A DNA stretch of 64,000 nucleotides from Silene conica (taxonomy: Eukaryota > Streptophyta > Magnoliopsida > Caryophyllales > Caryophyllaceae): NCBI GenBank assembly GCA_029255685.2, contig CM055315.2:73499681-73563680 (forward strand). The letters run 5' to 3'. A program made the position numbers and the translations under genes. The notes beneath the pieces were generated by a model that had not been told where the DNA came from, did not search any database, and worked only from the letters and a program-made list of their open reading frames with translations. The first letter of the stretch is position 1. The number at the start of each line of letters is the position of its first letter. Positions 34,649 through 44,000 of this stretch are shown here, in pieces.

Positions 34649-35476
34649 ATGGCTTCTTGTCAAATCAATAAAACGTCTCACCATACACGTTCGATCAGTT
34701 TACCATCCACATCTCACCCAGTCACAGCTCAATTCGATCAACAGTTGTGCAGATTGAGGTCTTCTCAAGCAGCCTCAACTTCTTCATCTTCATCACTAAG
34801 TCAAAGACTTACAGGCCTTACGGACCTATATGTCGTTGTTGACGAAATGCTTCAACTTCCGTCTAAACAACAATCCCTATCACAAATCCAAGCTGCATTG
34901 GATGGATCTCTAAGTCTTATAGATGCTTGTAGTACATCAAGGGATGTCTTGCAACAGTCCAAAGAACGGCTTCAAAACATCCAATCAGTGCTTCGCAGAA
35001 GGTGCGGTGGTGAACTGAACATTACCAATGAAGTCGCTGAATACCTTAAGGCGAGAAAAACTGTCAAAAAAATAGTCAAGAAATGCTTGAAAAACATCAA
35101 AAGTGACGAGACTAACGCGTCTGACTTCTTTATGAATGATGTCGAAGAGATAACAGTGGACATCTTTAGATACTTGTTGTCTTACATCAGTGGTAACAAG
35201 TCTCAGTCTAATAAGACTTGGTCTCTAGTCACCAAATTGATTCACAAGAGTTCCGAGAAAGACACACCAGTGGCACAAACCAGCAAATTTGATGTTTTTG
35301 ACGCAACTTTGGCCTCACTAGACTGCCAGAAGAAAGCAAGTCTTAACATCGATGATATCAGGAACCAAATGGTGAACTTGGAAACCGAAATTGAAGAGCT
35401 TGATCAAGTATTAGAATTTTTATTTAGGCATTTGGTTAAGACCAGATCGACTCTTCTCAACATTCTTAGCAACTAG
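34649..35476 (+). CDS. DUF241-family protein (275 aa), right-arm copy
   Basis: The protein is identical to the one encoded at 13811-14638 and has the same promoter block (34495-34556) with a TATA box. It is intact and intronless, with the family motifs LTDLYVVVDEMLQLP, RRRCGGELN and FFMNDVEEITVDIFRYLLSYI, a terminal coiled coil and LLNILSN. The identity across promoter and coding region implies either a very recent inverted duplication, gene conversion between arms, or an assembly effect. Function unknown. Confidence 0.92.
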   Translation: MASCQINKTSHHTRSISLPSTSHPVTAQFDQQLCRLRSSQAASTSSSSSLSQRLTGLTDLYVVVDEMLQLPSKQQSLSQIQAALDGSLSLIDACSTSRDVLQQSKERLQNIQSVLRRRCGGELNITNEVAEYLKARKTVKKIVKKCLKNIKSDETNASDFFMNDVEEITVDIFRYLLSYISGNKSQSNKTWSLVTKLIHKSSEKDTPVAQTSKFDVFDATLASLDCQKKASLNIDDIRNQMVNLETEIEELDQVLEFLFRHLVKTRSTLLNILSN

Positions 35477-35934
35477 ATCAGCACATTACAATTGTACATA
35501 TATTAGCTTCAATCTGTGCCTTAGATAACTCAATCAAACATATGAATATAACATACTGTTCTCTAATTCTGTCTTCTCTTTTTAATTGTTCGATTTTTGT
35601 TTATTTTTGTTCGCATCACATATTCGACTAAATCCTTTAGAAAATAAAAATTTCCGTGAATATGATTGATGAATTAAATAAGACGAGCCTCATTCTTTTT
35701 CCTTTTTCTCTACCAATTGACGATGAAAGGCTGGCGCTTTTCTTTTTCCTGAAAATACGCATTGCATGAGGCACCATGTGGATATACAGATTAGAATTAT
35801 AGAGCTCTCAAGTTTTAAAGACAAAGTTGGTGTAAAATAAAGGGAAATCAGATTGTAATGTCCCCTACCATTAAGCACTTGACTAACTCTCTGGCTCATG
35901 TAATATCGTTTCTTTGTTTTAAATCAATTTGTCA

Positions 35935-36415
35935 ATAGTTTCAAGATCCACCAGAGTAATAAGTACAGAAACTTTTATCAATTTTACAAGTACTGACACC
36001 CATTTATTAGACTGCAAGTCTGTGCCATCAGTGTATGACATCAAGGAAGTAAAGATGTGGACAGTAATCTCTTCAACAACGGTCATAAAGCACTTTGAAG
36101 CACTGTCCGCAACACTTCTGTCACATTCTGTAACGTCTTTCAGGCACCTCTTGAGTTGTCGACTACATTCTCGACTGTCTTTCCGGCATCTTTGTATTGA
36201 GCAACTTCAATAATTACGTTTAGTTCTACTGCGCTCTGACGGGATGTCCTGAAGCCATTCTTTCGACTGTCGCAAGATATTCCTTGAAATGCTGCAGCTG
36301 TCTGTCTAGAAGCCTTAAAAATCTATCCAAAATGGCTTGAATTATGCAACGCAAACGAACTTGTGGGTTGGTGACGAGCATGAAAATGTGGAGGCCACCA
36401 GAGAAGACCTCAATC
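35935..36415 (-). pseudogene. DUF241 pseudogene, right arm (mirror of 12872-13352)
   Basis: The content is the reverse complement of the left-arm copy, with the same stops and frame changes. It is head to head with the gene at 37108. Confidence 0.7.
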
Positions 36416-36956
36416 CATACAATTCAACCTCTGTAACTTATTCAGCAAAATCGGCATTTCCAGAGATCCAGTTCAGCAAAAAAAGCTTATCCCGTGAAGA
36501 TTGGCATTCACACGAATTATCAGATGAAATATATAGGTAGTGAAGAAGGCATCTTTAGAACTATTAATAATATATGACATGCTCTATGTTAACATTAAAC
36601 AGCTCCCAACTGCTATGTCTCCAACATGTCTTCTTCTAACCAGCATCCCAGCTCGGGTTATAAATTATTTTCATCCTCATTATCGCTTAACTTAATCACT
36701 CTTTTGAACCAAACGTGCTTATTAAACCGCATATCTCATCACGATCCTAAATACATGGTGTATTCTAATAACAATGAGACATTGTCCCCTATACAGTAGA
36801 CAAAATGTCAGATATATACCTGCAACATCCGATTTCGATCATGCTGGATGAATAATAAGTATTACTATGGAATATACAGCTAGCAAACATGGTAGGAAGA
36901 GACAGATGAATGGTATTGTAATTGAGTGGTTAACAGAAACTAATATTCTAACAGAA

Positions 36957-37022
36957 ACCATGTTCTTAGACTTATTATCAGATTCCTTTTGTCTTCTCTT
37001 GTTTTCATATATATAGCCAAGC
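36957..37022 (+). promoter_or_regulatory. DUF241 promoter block with TATA box
   Basis: The shared block, ending CATATATATAGCC about 90 bp before the ATG at 37108. Mirror of 12265-12330. Confidence 0.65.
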
Positions 37023-37107
37023 CGAGGAACGGAATTCATCATCAACTCAAACTTTCTTGATTCAATTTATTTGCATTTAGCTTAAAAACAAACATTAAAC
37101 AAGAAAA

Positions 37108-37935
37108 ATGGCTTCTTCTCAAATCAACAAAGCTTCTCACCACACACGTTCGATCAGTTTACCATCCACATCTCACCCTATCACAGCTCAATTCGATGAA
37201 CAGTTGTGCAGATTGAGGTCCTCTCAAGCTGCCTCCACTTCTTCATCTTCATCAATAACTCACGGACTTAAGAGCCTTGCGGAATTGTTTGTATTTGTCG
37301 ACCAGATGCTTCAACTGCCCTCTAACCAACAATCTCTATCAAATATCCAAGCGATATTGGATGGATCTCTATGTCTTATCGATGCTTGTAGCACATCAAC
37401 GGATGTTTTGCAACAGTCCAAAGAACAGCTTCAAAACATCCAATCAGTGCTCCGCAGAAGGTGCAGTGGTGAACTTAACATTACCGGTGAAGTGGCTGAA
37501 TACCTCAAGGCAAGAAAGACCGTCAAGAAAGTAGTTAAGAATTGCTTGAAAAACATCAAAAGTGACAAGGCCGGTGCTTCTGAGTTCTTCATGAACGATG
37601 TTGAAGAGATAACGCGTGACATCTTTAGGTCCTTGTTATCATACATTGGCGGTACAAAGTCTCATTCTAAGAAAAGCTGGTCTCTAGTCACCAAATTAAT
37701 TCACAGCAATTCCGAGAAAGAGGCATCAGTGGCACAAACCAGCGTCTTTGATGCTGTTGACACGACTTTAGGATCACTAGACTACCAGAAGAAAACAAGT
37801 GTTAACATACAGGATCTCAAGAACCAAATGGCCAACTTAGAAGCCGAAATTGAACAACTTGAGGAAGTATTAGAATGTTTATTTAGGCATTTGGTTAAGA
37901 CCAGATCAACTCTACTCAATATTCTTAGCAATTAG
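37108..37935 (+). CDS. DUF241-family protein (275 aa), right-arm copy
   Basis: The protein is identical to the one encoded at 11352-12179: MASSQINKASHH head, LAELFVFVDQMLQLP, RRRCSGELN, FFMNDVEEITRDIFRSLLSYI, coiled coil and KTRSTLLNILSN. It is complete, intronless and supported by a TATA box. It lies about 280 bp inside the outer end of the right arm. Function unknown. Confidence 0.92.
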   Translation: MASSQINKASHHTRSISLPSTSHPITAQFDEQLCRLRSSQAASTSSSSSITHGLKSLAELFVFVDQMLQLPSNQQSLSNIQAILDGSLCLIDACSTSTDVLQQSKEQLQNIQSVLRRRCSGELNITGEVAEYLKARKTVKKVVKNCLKNIKSDKAGASEFFMNDVEEITRDIFRSLLSYIGGTKSHSKKSWSLVTKLIHSNSEKEASVAQTSVFDAVDTTLGSLDYQKKTSVNIQDLKNQMANLEAEIEQLEEVLECLFRHLVKTRSTLLNILSN

Positions 37936-38051
37936 ATCAGCATATTACAATTGTACATAGCTTCAATCACTGACTTATAAAACTCAATCAAACATATGAA
38001 CACAACTTGCTGCTATTCCCTAAATTTGTGCTTTCTTTCCCTTATCATGAG

Positions 38052-38308
38052 ACACATTAACAATTCAACACATATATATATCATCCAGTTACGAGTTAAT
38101 CTTTTTATTCACCAGTTCATCGTAATATTAAAGATTTGCCTGGACTACATCCGTTAAATGCTAGCCTAACCATTACAGCATAGTTCAGAACTTCAAATAT
38201 CAGCCGAATTACAATTAACGACAATGAAACACATTAACAATTCAACACATTATATCATCCAGTTACGAGTTAATCTTTTATTCACCAGTTCATCGTAATA
38301 TTAAAGAT
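38052..38308. repeat. Direct repeat pair at the outer end of the right arm
   Basis: About 80 bp at 38052-38135 recur at 38229-38308 with small changes. The first copy is inside the arm, and its mirror is at 11152-11235. The second lies just outside the arm end (38213) and has no mirror. The duplication may mark the breakpoint. From 38309 to 38574 I see no gene. Confidence 0.75.
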
Positions 38309-38574
38309 AACTCCAAGCGACAATGAAAAAACATTGCCTATATTTCAATTATTATTACACCCTTACTTGATTAATAATGACCTTACTGGCAATAATATAA
38401 CCAAAAAAACTAACTAAAAACAAAACAATGCAAATAAACGCCACTGCAAAAATGACGCAGCTCTAAAGACACTAATAGACCTAAACAAGGCTTTGGTTGT
38501 TCGAAAGATGTATATTGTATAGTATGTATGAGAATGGTACTTCCTTTTGTCCATAATACAAACATTTGCTTGGA

Positions 38575-39912
38575 CTACAAAGATGGTTGAGGGACTCTAG
38601 GACCGGGAGAAAGATGATCTTCTCTGCTATGCGAAAAAGAGAGTCCACCGTTAGAAGTAAGAGCAGGGGAAGGAGGACAAGTTTGTCCACCACCCGGGGG
38701 AAGATCGAGTCTACCTCCTGGTGCAGGAGGACGAGATTGTCCGCCGCCTGGAGGAAGCGGAGGCCCACCGCCAACACCAATACCACCACCAACACTACCA
38801 CCAACTCCACCACCAATACCACCACCAACACCACCACCACCGACACCGCCACAAGGAGGAAAAGGAAGCCCGCCACCACCACCAACACCACCACCGACTC
38901 CACCACCAGCACCACCACCAACACTACCACCAGGAGGAAGAGGAAGTTGGGGAGGAAGAGGTTGTCCACTGCCAGGTGGGAGAGGAATCCCACCACCACC
39001 ACCAACACTACCACCAGCACCACCACCAACTCCACCACCAGCACCACCACCAACACTACCACCAGGAGGAAGAGGAAGTGTGGGAGGAAGAGGTTGTCCG
39101 CCGCCTGGAGGAAGAGGAAGAGGTATCCCACCACCACCACCTCCACCTGGAGGAAGAGGAAATACTGGAGGGAGAGGTTGTCCGCCACCGGGAGGGAGAG
39201 GAATCCCACCACCACCACCTGGAGGAAGAGGAAGTGTCGGGGGAAAAGGTTGTCCGCCACCTGGAGGTAAAGGAATCCCACCGCCACCACTACCGGGAGG
39301 AAGAGGTTGACCGACACCAGGAGGAAAAGGAATCCCAGTACCACCACCCCCAACCCCACCTCCACCTCCACTTCCACCTCCACCACCGCCACCGCCACCA
39401 GGTGGAAGAGGAAGTCCTGGAGGAAAAGGAAATGGAAAAGGAAAAGGAGGACCGGGCAATGTAGGAGGGAACGGAAAAGGAAATGGAGCAGCGGGTTGAC
39501 CACCCGCGTAACCACACAACCCATATGTACACGGTCTCCCATCTTGACACCTATTCGAACACCTTCCACAATTATATGGATTGGTATTCACATCAACACA
39601 AACTCTCCCACAACATTGCCATGTAAATGGACATCTAACACCACAAAACCCGCAATTTAGAGGATTAGATATAATATCAACACATCGATTCATACAACAT
39701 AATTGTTGTGGTGGAACTTGGCCATTAGAACAAATCCATGGCCTATTCCAACACCCTCGCGCTTGTGCCTGAACGCGAGGGTTAATGACTCTCTTGAGCC
39801 ACGGAGACGAAGTTGTATTTAGGTTATTGGTAACATTCACTCTTGCATTGCTACCATCTAACATAAAACAAACGACTAGTAAGCAAGTAATAACATATAA
39901 TAAACTCTTCAT
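38575..39912 (-). CDS. STIG1-like secreted Cys-rich protein with long Pro/Gly-rich tail (445 aa)
   Basis: The N-terminus (MKSLLYVITCLLVVCFMLDG) is a clear signal peptide, so the protein should enter the secretory pathway and probably the cell wall. Residues about 53-135 form a STIG1-type domain with 16 Cys in the pattern LCCMNRCVDI...NPLNCGFCGVRC...CCGRVCVDV...NPYNCGRCSNRC. From about residue 140 to 420 the protein is made of IPLPPGGGQPLPP-like units and long Gly runs, resembling Pro/Gly-rich wall proteins. STIG1 relatives are normally about 140-150 aa, so the tail triples the usual length. The ending (from NGGLSFSHS) is non-repetitive. A TATA-like CTATATAAT is at 39947-39955. Function in this plant is unknown; known STIG1 family members act as secreted peptides in stigma exudate and cell-death control. 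Confidence 0.85.
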   Translation of the reverse strand: MKSLLYVITCLLVVCFMLDGSNARVNVTNNLNTTSSPWLKRVINPRVQAQARGCWNRPWICSNGQVPPQQLCCMNRCVDIISNPLNCGFCGVRCPFTWQCCGRVCVDVNTNPYNCGRCSNRCQDGRPCTYGLCGYAGGQPAAPFPFPFPPTLPGPPFPFPFPFPPGLPLPPGGGGGGGGGSGGGGGVGGGGTGIPFPPGVGQPLPPGSGGGGIPLPPGGGQPFPPTLPLPPGGGGGIPLPPGGGQPLPPVFPLPPGGGGGGGIPLPLPPGGGQPLPPTLPLPPGGSVGGGAGGGVGGGAGGSVGGGGGIPLPPGSGQPLPPQLPLPPGGSVGGGAGGGVGGGVGGGGGLPFPPCGGVGGGGVGGGIGGGVGGSVGGGIGVGGGPPLPPGGGQSRPPAPGGRLDLPPGGGQTCPPSPALTSNGGLSFSHSREDHLSPGPRVPQPSL

Positions 39913-39946
39913 TTTGAATTTTATGATTAAAATATTATTTGTGATG

Positions 39947-39955
39947 AATTATATA
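39947..39955 (-). promoter_or_regulatory. TATA box of the STIG1-like gene
   Basis: CTATATAAT on the minus strand, about 35 bp before the ATG at 39912. This leaves a very short 5' leader, so it is plausible rather than certain. The rest of the upstream region (to 40553) shows no other recognisable element. Confidence 0.45.
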
Positions 39956-40553
39956 GAGTAACTAGAACCGCGTTCATGTTTTCCAGACATTGATAATTGA
40001 TTACTACGCATTAGTTCTCGTGAATGTGGTGTGAAAGATTAAGGTTAAGTAGTTAAATATGATGATTACATTGAAGTGATCACGTTGGTTTTATGCATGA
40101 TAATGTAATACATTATGTTAGTTTAACAACTGTACGTAACGATTTCAAAAGGGAACACTTTTCTTCTTCAACAACACAATTTTTGTTAAGGTATGTGTAT
40201 ATATTGGTTTACTCGGCTTTTGGTCGTTATGCAAGATGAATGCTACCATGTTTCCATGCGTAAATTTCTTACTTCTACACAATTTACACGCATTCTATGA
40301 GAAACTAGTCATCCATTTCTTGTTTGTCATCGTAAGGAATTATTGGCAGTGGAGTGAAATAAGAAAATGGTGTCGATGATATATCCGACAGAGTAAAAGT
40401 CTCTTGACAACCGGTTTTATACAGAGTATTATTTACCAACATACAAATATACAATCAATGTACATCTACGTGATGGTTTCAACTATTTTTCTTTTAAATA
40501 TTAAAAAAACCAAAGGAATATAACATATAGTTTATAAACTTTAGTAAAATATA

Positions 40554-40558
40554 AATAC
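40554..40558. repeat. Target site duplication AATAC (left)
   Basis: AATAC precedes the Copia LTR at 40559 and recurs at 45870-45874 after the other LTR. Confidence 0.85.
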
Positions 40559-40828
40559 TAATATAAATTGGAATATATTTGATCGTATGAAAGTTGTATT
40601 CAATCCGTTGCCTTTACAAACTACACTTATGTTAATATATACACAAGGAAGAATAAGCTACATGAGGAAAGAAATAAACTTATATGAACATAAAAGATTG
40701 TGTACAGAATATCAAAGATACGTTTCCTAATGTTGTATATTTGATATTCTATTGCTATTTGTGGCGAGACTTCCGTTCACACTTTGGATTGGATATGGGC
40801 CTTTTACCCCCCCCTCAAGCTGGTGCGT

Positions 40829-41003
40829 TAAGCTACATGAGGAAAGAAATAAACTTATATGAACATAAAAGATTGTGTACAGAATATCAAAGATACGTTT
40901 CCTAATGTTGTATATTTGATATTCTATTGCTATTTGTGGCGAGACTTCCGTTCACACTTTGGATTGGATATGGGCCTTTTACCCCCCCCTCAAGCTGGTG
41001 CGT
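40829..41003 (-). repeat. Tandem duplication of LTR end plus purine tract
   Basis: Positions 40829-41003 repeat 40654-40828 exactly (offset 175). The unit holds most of the outer (U3-side) part of the LTR, the purine tract and the last bases of the polyprotein end. On the minus strand the order is: gene end, purine tract, partial LTR, gene-end scrap, purine tract, full LTR. Confidence 0.93.
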
Positions 41004-44000
41004 GGAGGTTGGAGACGCCTAGCTTGGATAGAAGTGCGTGAAATTGAGCGCGTCCAAGAGCCTTGGTGTGTATGTCCGCTAGTTGAGAAGTGGTGGAAAT
41101 GTATTCAGCACGTAATGTTCCATTTTGAATTTCGTTGGGGACGAAATGACAGTCGATTTCTATATGTTTTGTGCGCTCGTGAAAGACGGGATTACGAGCA
41201 ATGTTGAGAGCAGATTGATTGTCACAAAGAAGTCGGATGGGCTGCTTGTGAGGAAGGCCGAGAAAGCCTAGGAGACCCTTTAGCCATTTAAGCTCGCAAG
41301 TAGCATAGGCCATAGACCGATACTCTGATTCCGTGGACGAAAGAGAGACCGTATTCTGTTTTTTCGTTTTCCAGGATATCGGGGAGGACCCTAAAAATAT
41401 ATGGTACGCGGATAAGGAGCGACGGGTCGTGGGGCATGCGCCATAGTTAGCATCACAATAGGCGAGGAGCGAGAGATCGTTTTGACTCGTGAACATGATA
41501 CCTTGACCCGGCGCGTTTTTAATGTAGCGAACAACATTGAGAGCCGCGTCCCACTGTTCGGTCGTTGGATTTTGCATAAATTGTGCTAACGTGTGGACAG
41601 AGTAAATTAGTTCCGGTCGTGTTATCGTTAGATAAACTAGGCGGCCTACTAGGCGTCGATAGGAGCTGGGGTCGTGTAGGGATGGCGCGGCACTCGTTGC
41701 GAGCCCGTGGTTTGGCTCCATGGGTATCGTCTTCGGTTTGGCACCTAGAAGGCCGGTTTCGTTAAGTATGTCGAGAGCATATTTTCTTTGTGAAACAAAA
41801 ATGCCAGTCTTGTTTCGAGCAATTTCGAGCCCAAGAAAATATTTTAGGGGCCCTAGATCCTTCATATGAAAGCATTGAGAGAGATAGGCCTTGAATTTGT
41901 CGATCATGATCGAGTCACTACCACAAATAACTAGATCGTCGACATAGATTAGGACATGAACCTCTCGTTGCGGTGTGGTAATAGAAAAAAGCGAATGGTC
42001 GTAGGGGCACGAGACAAAGCCGAATCTCAGGAGAGCGGAGGCTAGTTTGTCGTACCAACATCGAGGGGCCTGCTTGAGTCCATATAGCGATTTTCGAAGG
42101 CGACAAACGCGATTATCATTAGGCGCGAGAAAGCCCGGGGGTGGTTTCATGAAGACTTCTTCGTGAAGATCGCCGTGAAGAAATGCGTTGTGGACATCCA
42201 TTTGATGAAGGGCCCAATTCTTCGCGGCTGCAATGGCCAGTAGGGTTCGTACTGTCACGATTTTAACAGTCGGTGCAAAAGTTTCGGTGTAATCGACCCC
42301 TTCGACTTGACGATTCCCCATAACAACTAGGCGGGCCTTATAGCGTTCAATGGAACCATTGGCGTGGTATTTAATTTTGTATACCCATTTGGACCCGATA
42401 GCTTTCTTGTGGGGCGGTAAAGGTTCGAGAGACCATGTTTTATTTTGTTCTAGCGCATGAACTTCTTTTTTCATAGCTTCTTGCCACTGTGGTTGTTTCA
42501 TGGCATCGTTAAAAGATTTTGGTTCGTGATTTTTCGTAACAGTGGCGAGAAAAACCTGATGAGGGGCGGAAAACACTTGATTGGTCACAAAATGATGTAT
42601 TGGATATCGAGCCGATGATTGAGGGGCGTGCGTCAGATGGGTTGAAGGAGTAGGTTTGTTTAACTGAAAGTCTTTGAGAGTGGAATTTGGTAGTTTCATT
42701 CGATGCCCACGGCCCATGGCCGAGGTGTCGGACGTGTTCGGAACAGGCTGGGCTTCGGGAGGAGTAGATGTGGGTTGTTCGTCGGTGGAGAGGGAAGAAG
42801 AGATGGTGACGGAGGGGGCGTGGACCTGCTGGCCTGTAGTCGAGGGTTCGAGAGAGTGATCGAGTGCGGTATTGGTGGTCGAGGGTTCAAGTGGGTGATC
42901 GAGGGATTTGTTTGTGGTCGAGGGTTCGAGGGAGTGATCGAGTGAGGTGTTTATGGTCACGGGGTCGGTTTCGGGGGGGTCTGATGTTGGAGCTGTCGAG
43001 GGAGTGTTTGAGACGGTTGAAGGGATGTCGAGTTGATGGACTTCGAAAACAGAGTCCGAGTGGCCGTCGTGATGAGTGAAAACAGAGGACGAAGGAGAGG
43101 CATTTTCGTGAACAGCCACAGATTGATAAGGGAAATTGTTTTCGATAAAAACAACGTCGCGGGATTCGAAATAGGAGCCCGTGTTAAGATCATAGAGCCG
43201 CCATCCTTTCTTTCCGTAGGGATATCCGATGAAAAGACATTTTCGACTCTTTGGTGCGAATTTATCGTGAGAACGGTTGAGTGTTTTTACATAGGCGAGA
43301 CACCCGAATATACGAAGGTTATCGAGTGGGGGGCTTTTGTTAAAAAGCAACTCGTATGGCGTTTTGCCGTGTAAGAGTTTGGACGGGGTTCGGTTCATTA
43401 AATAGACGGCGGTAAGTACACATTCGCCCCAAAAGAATATGGGTAAGAAAGCTTGAAAAAGTAGGGCGCGAGCAATATTTAAAATGTGTCGATGCTTCCG
43501 TTCGACGCGCCCATTTTGTTGGGGAGTGTCTACATTGGAAGTTTGAAAAATAACCCCGTGTGTATCGAAGTATTGTTTTAAGGGTCGAAATTCGGTTCCA
43601 TTGTCGGTACGGAAGCATTTAATTTTCTTATGGAACTGTCTTTCGACCATGGCGAAAAAATTTAATATTTTCTGCGTAGTATCGCTTTTACGTTGTAGTA
43701 GATAAACCCACGTAGAACGGGAGTAATCGTCGACAATAGTAAGAAAATAGCGGGATCCACATGAACCATTTTCGGAGTATGGACCCCAAATATCGCAGTG
43801 AATAAGATCAAAAATTGAAATAGCATTACTAGTACTTAACGGAAATGGTGCGCGGGTTTGCTTGGCACGTAAGCAAACATCACAAGAAGCACTTAAAAAA
43901 ACAGAACGAGATTTAGTTTGGTTATTGTTTAAAACAGAAATAAAACGCATAAGATCGGTAGACGGATGTCCGAGACGTCGGTGCCATAATTCAGTTGAGT

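Larger units (their letters stand above)
31252..38213. repeat. Right arm of the 6.95 kb inverted repeat
   Basis: Reverse complement of 11074-18023. It contains a truncated Athila-like LTR (31252-32209, plus orientation) with primer site, the second 620 bp repeat, two DUF241 pseudogenes on the minus strand and two intact DUF241 genes on the plus strand. Confidence 0.93.

Noticed and set aside
38566-39660. Long open frames on the plus strand and in a second minus frame opposite the STIG1-like gene
   Set aside because: They are shadows of the low-complexity Pro/Gly codons. Their products are His/Thr/Arg-rich or Val/Leu-rich repeats with no family resemblance, while the 445-codon frame has a signal peptide and a true Cys-rich domain.
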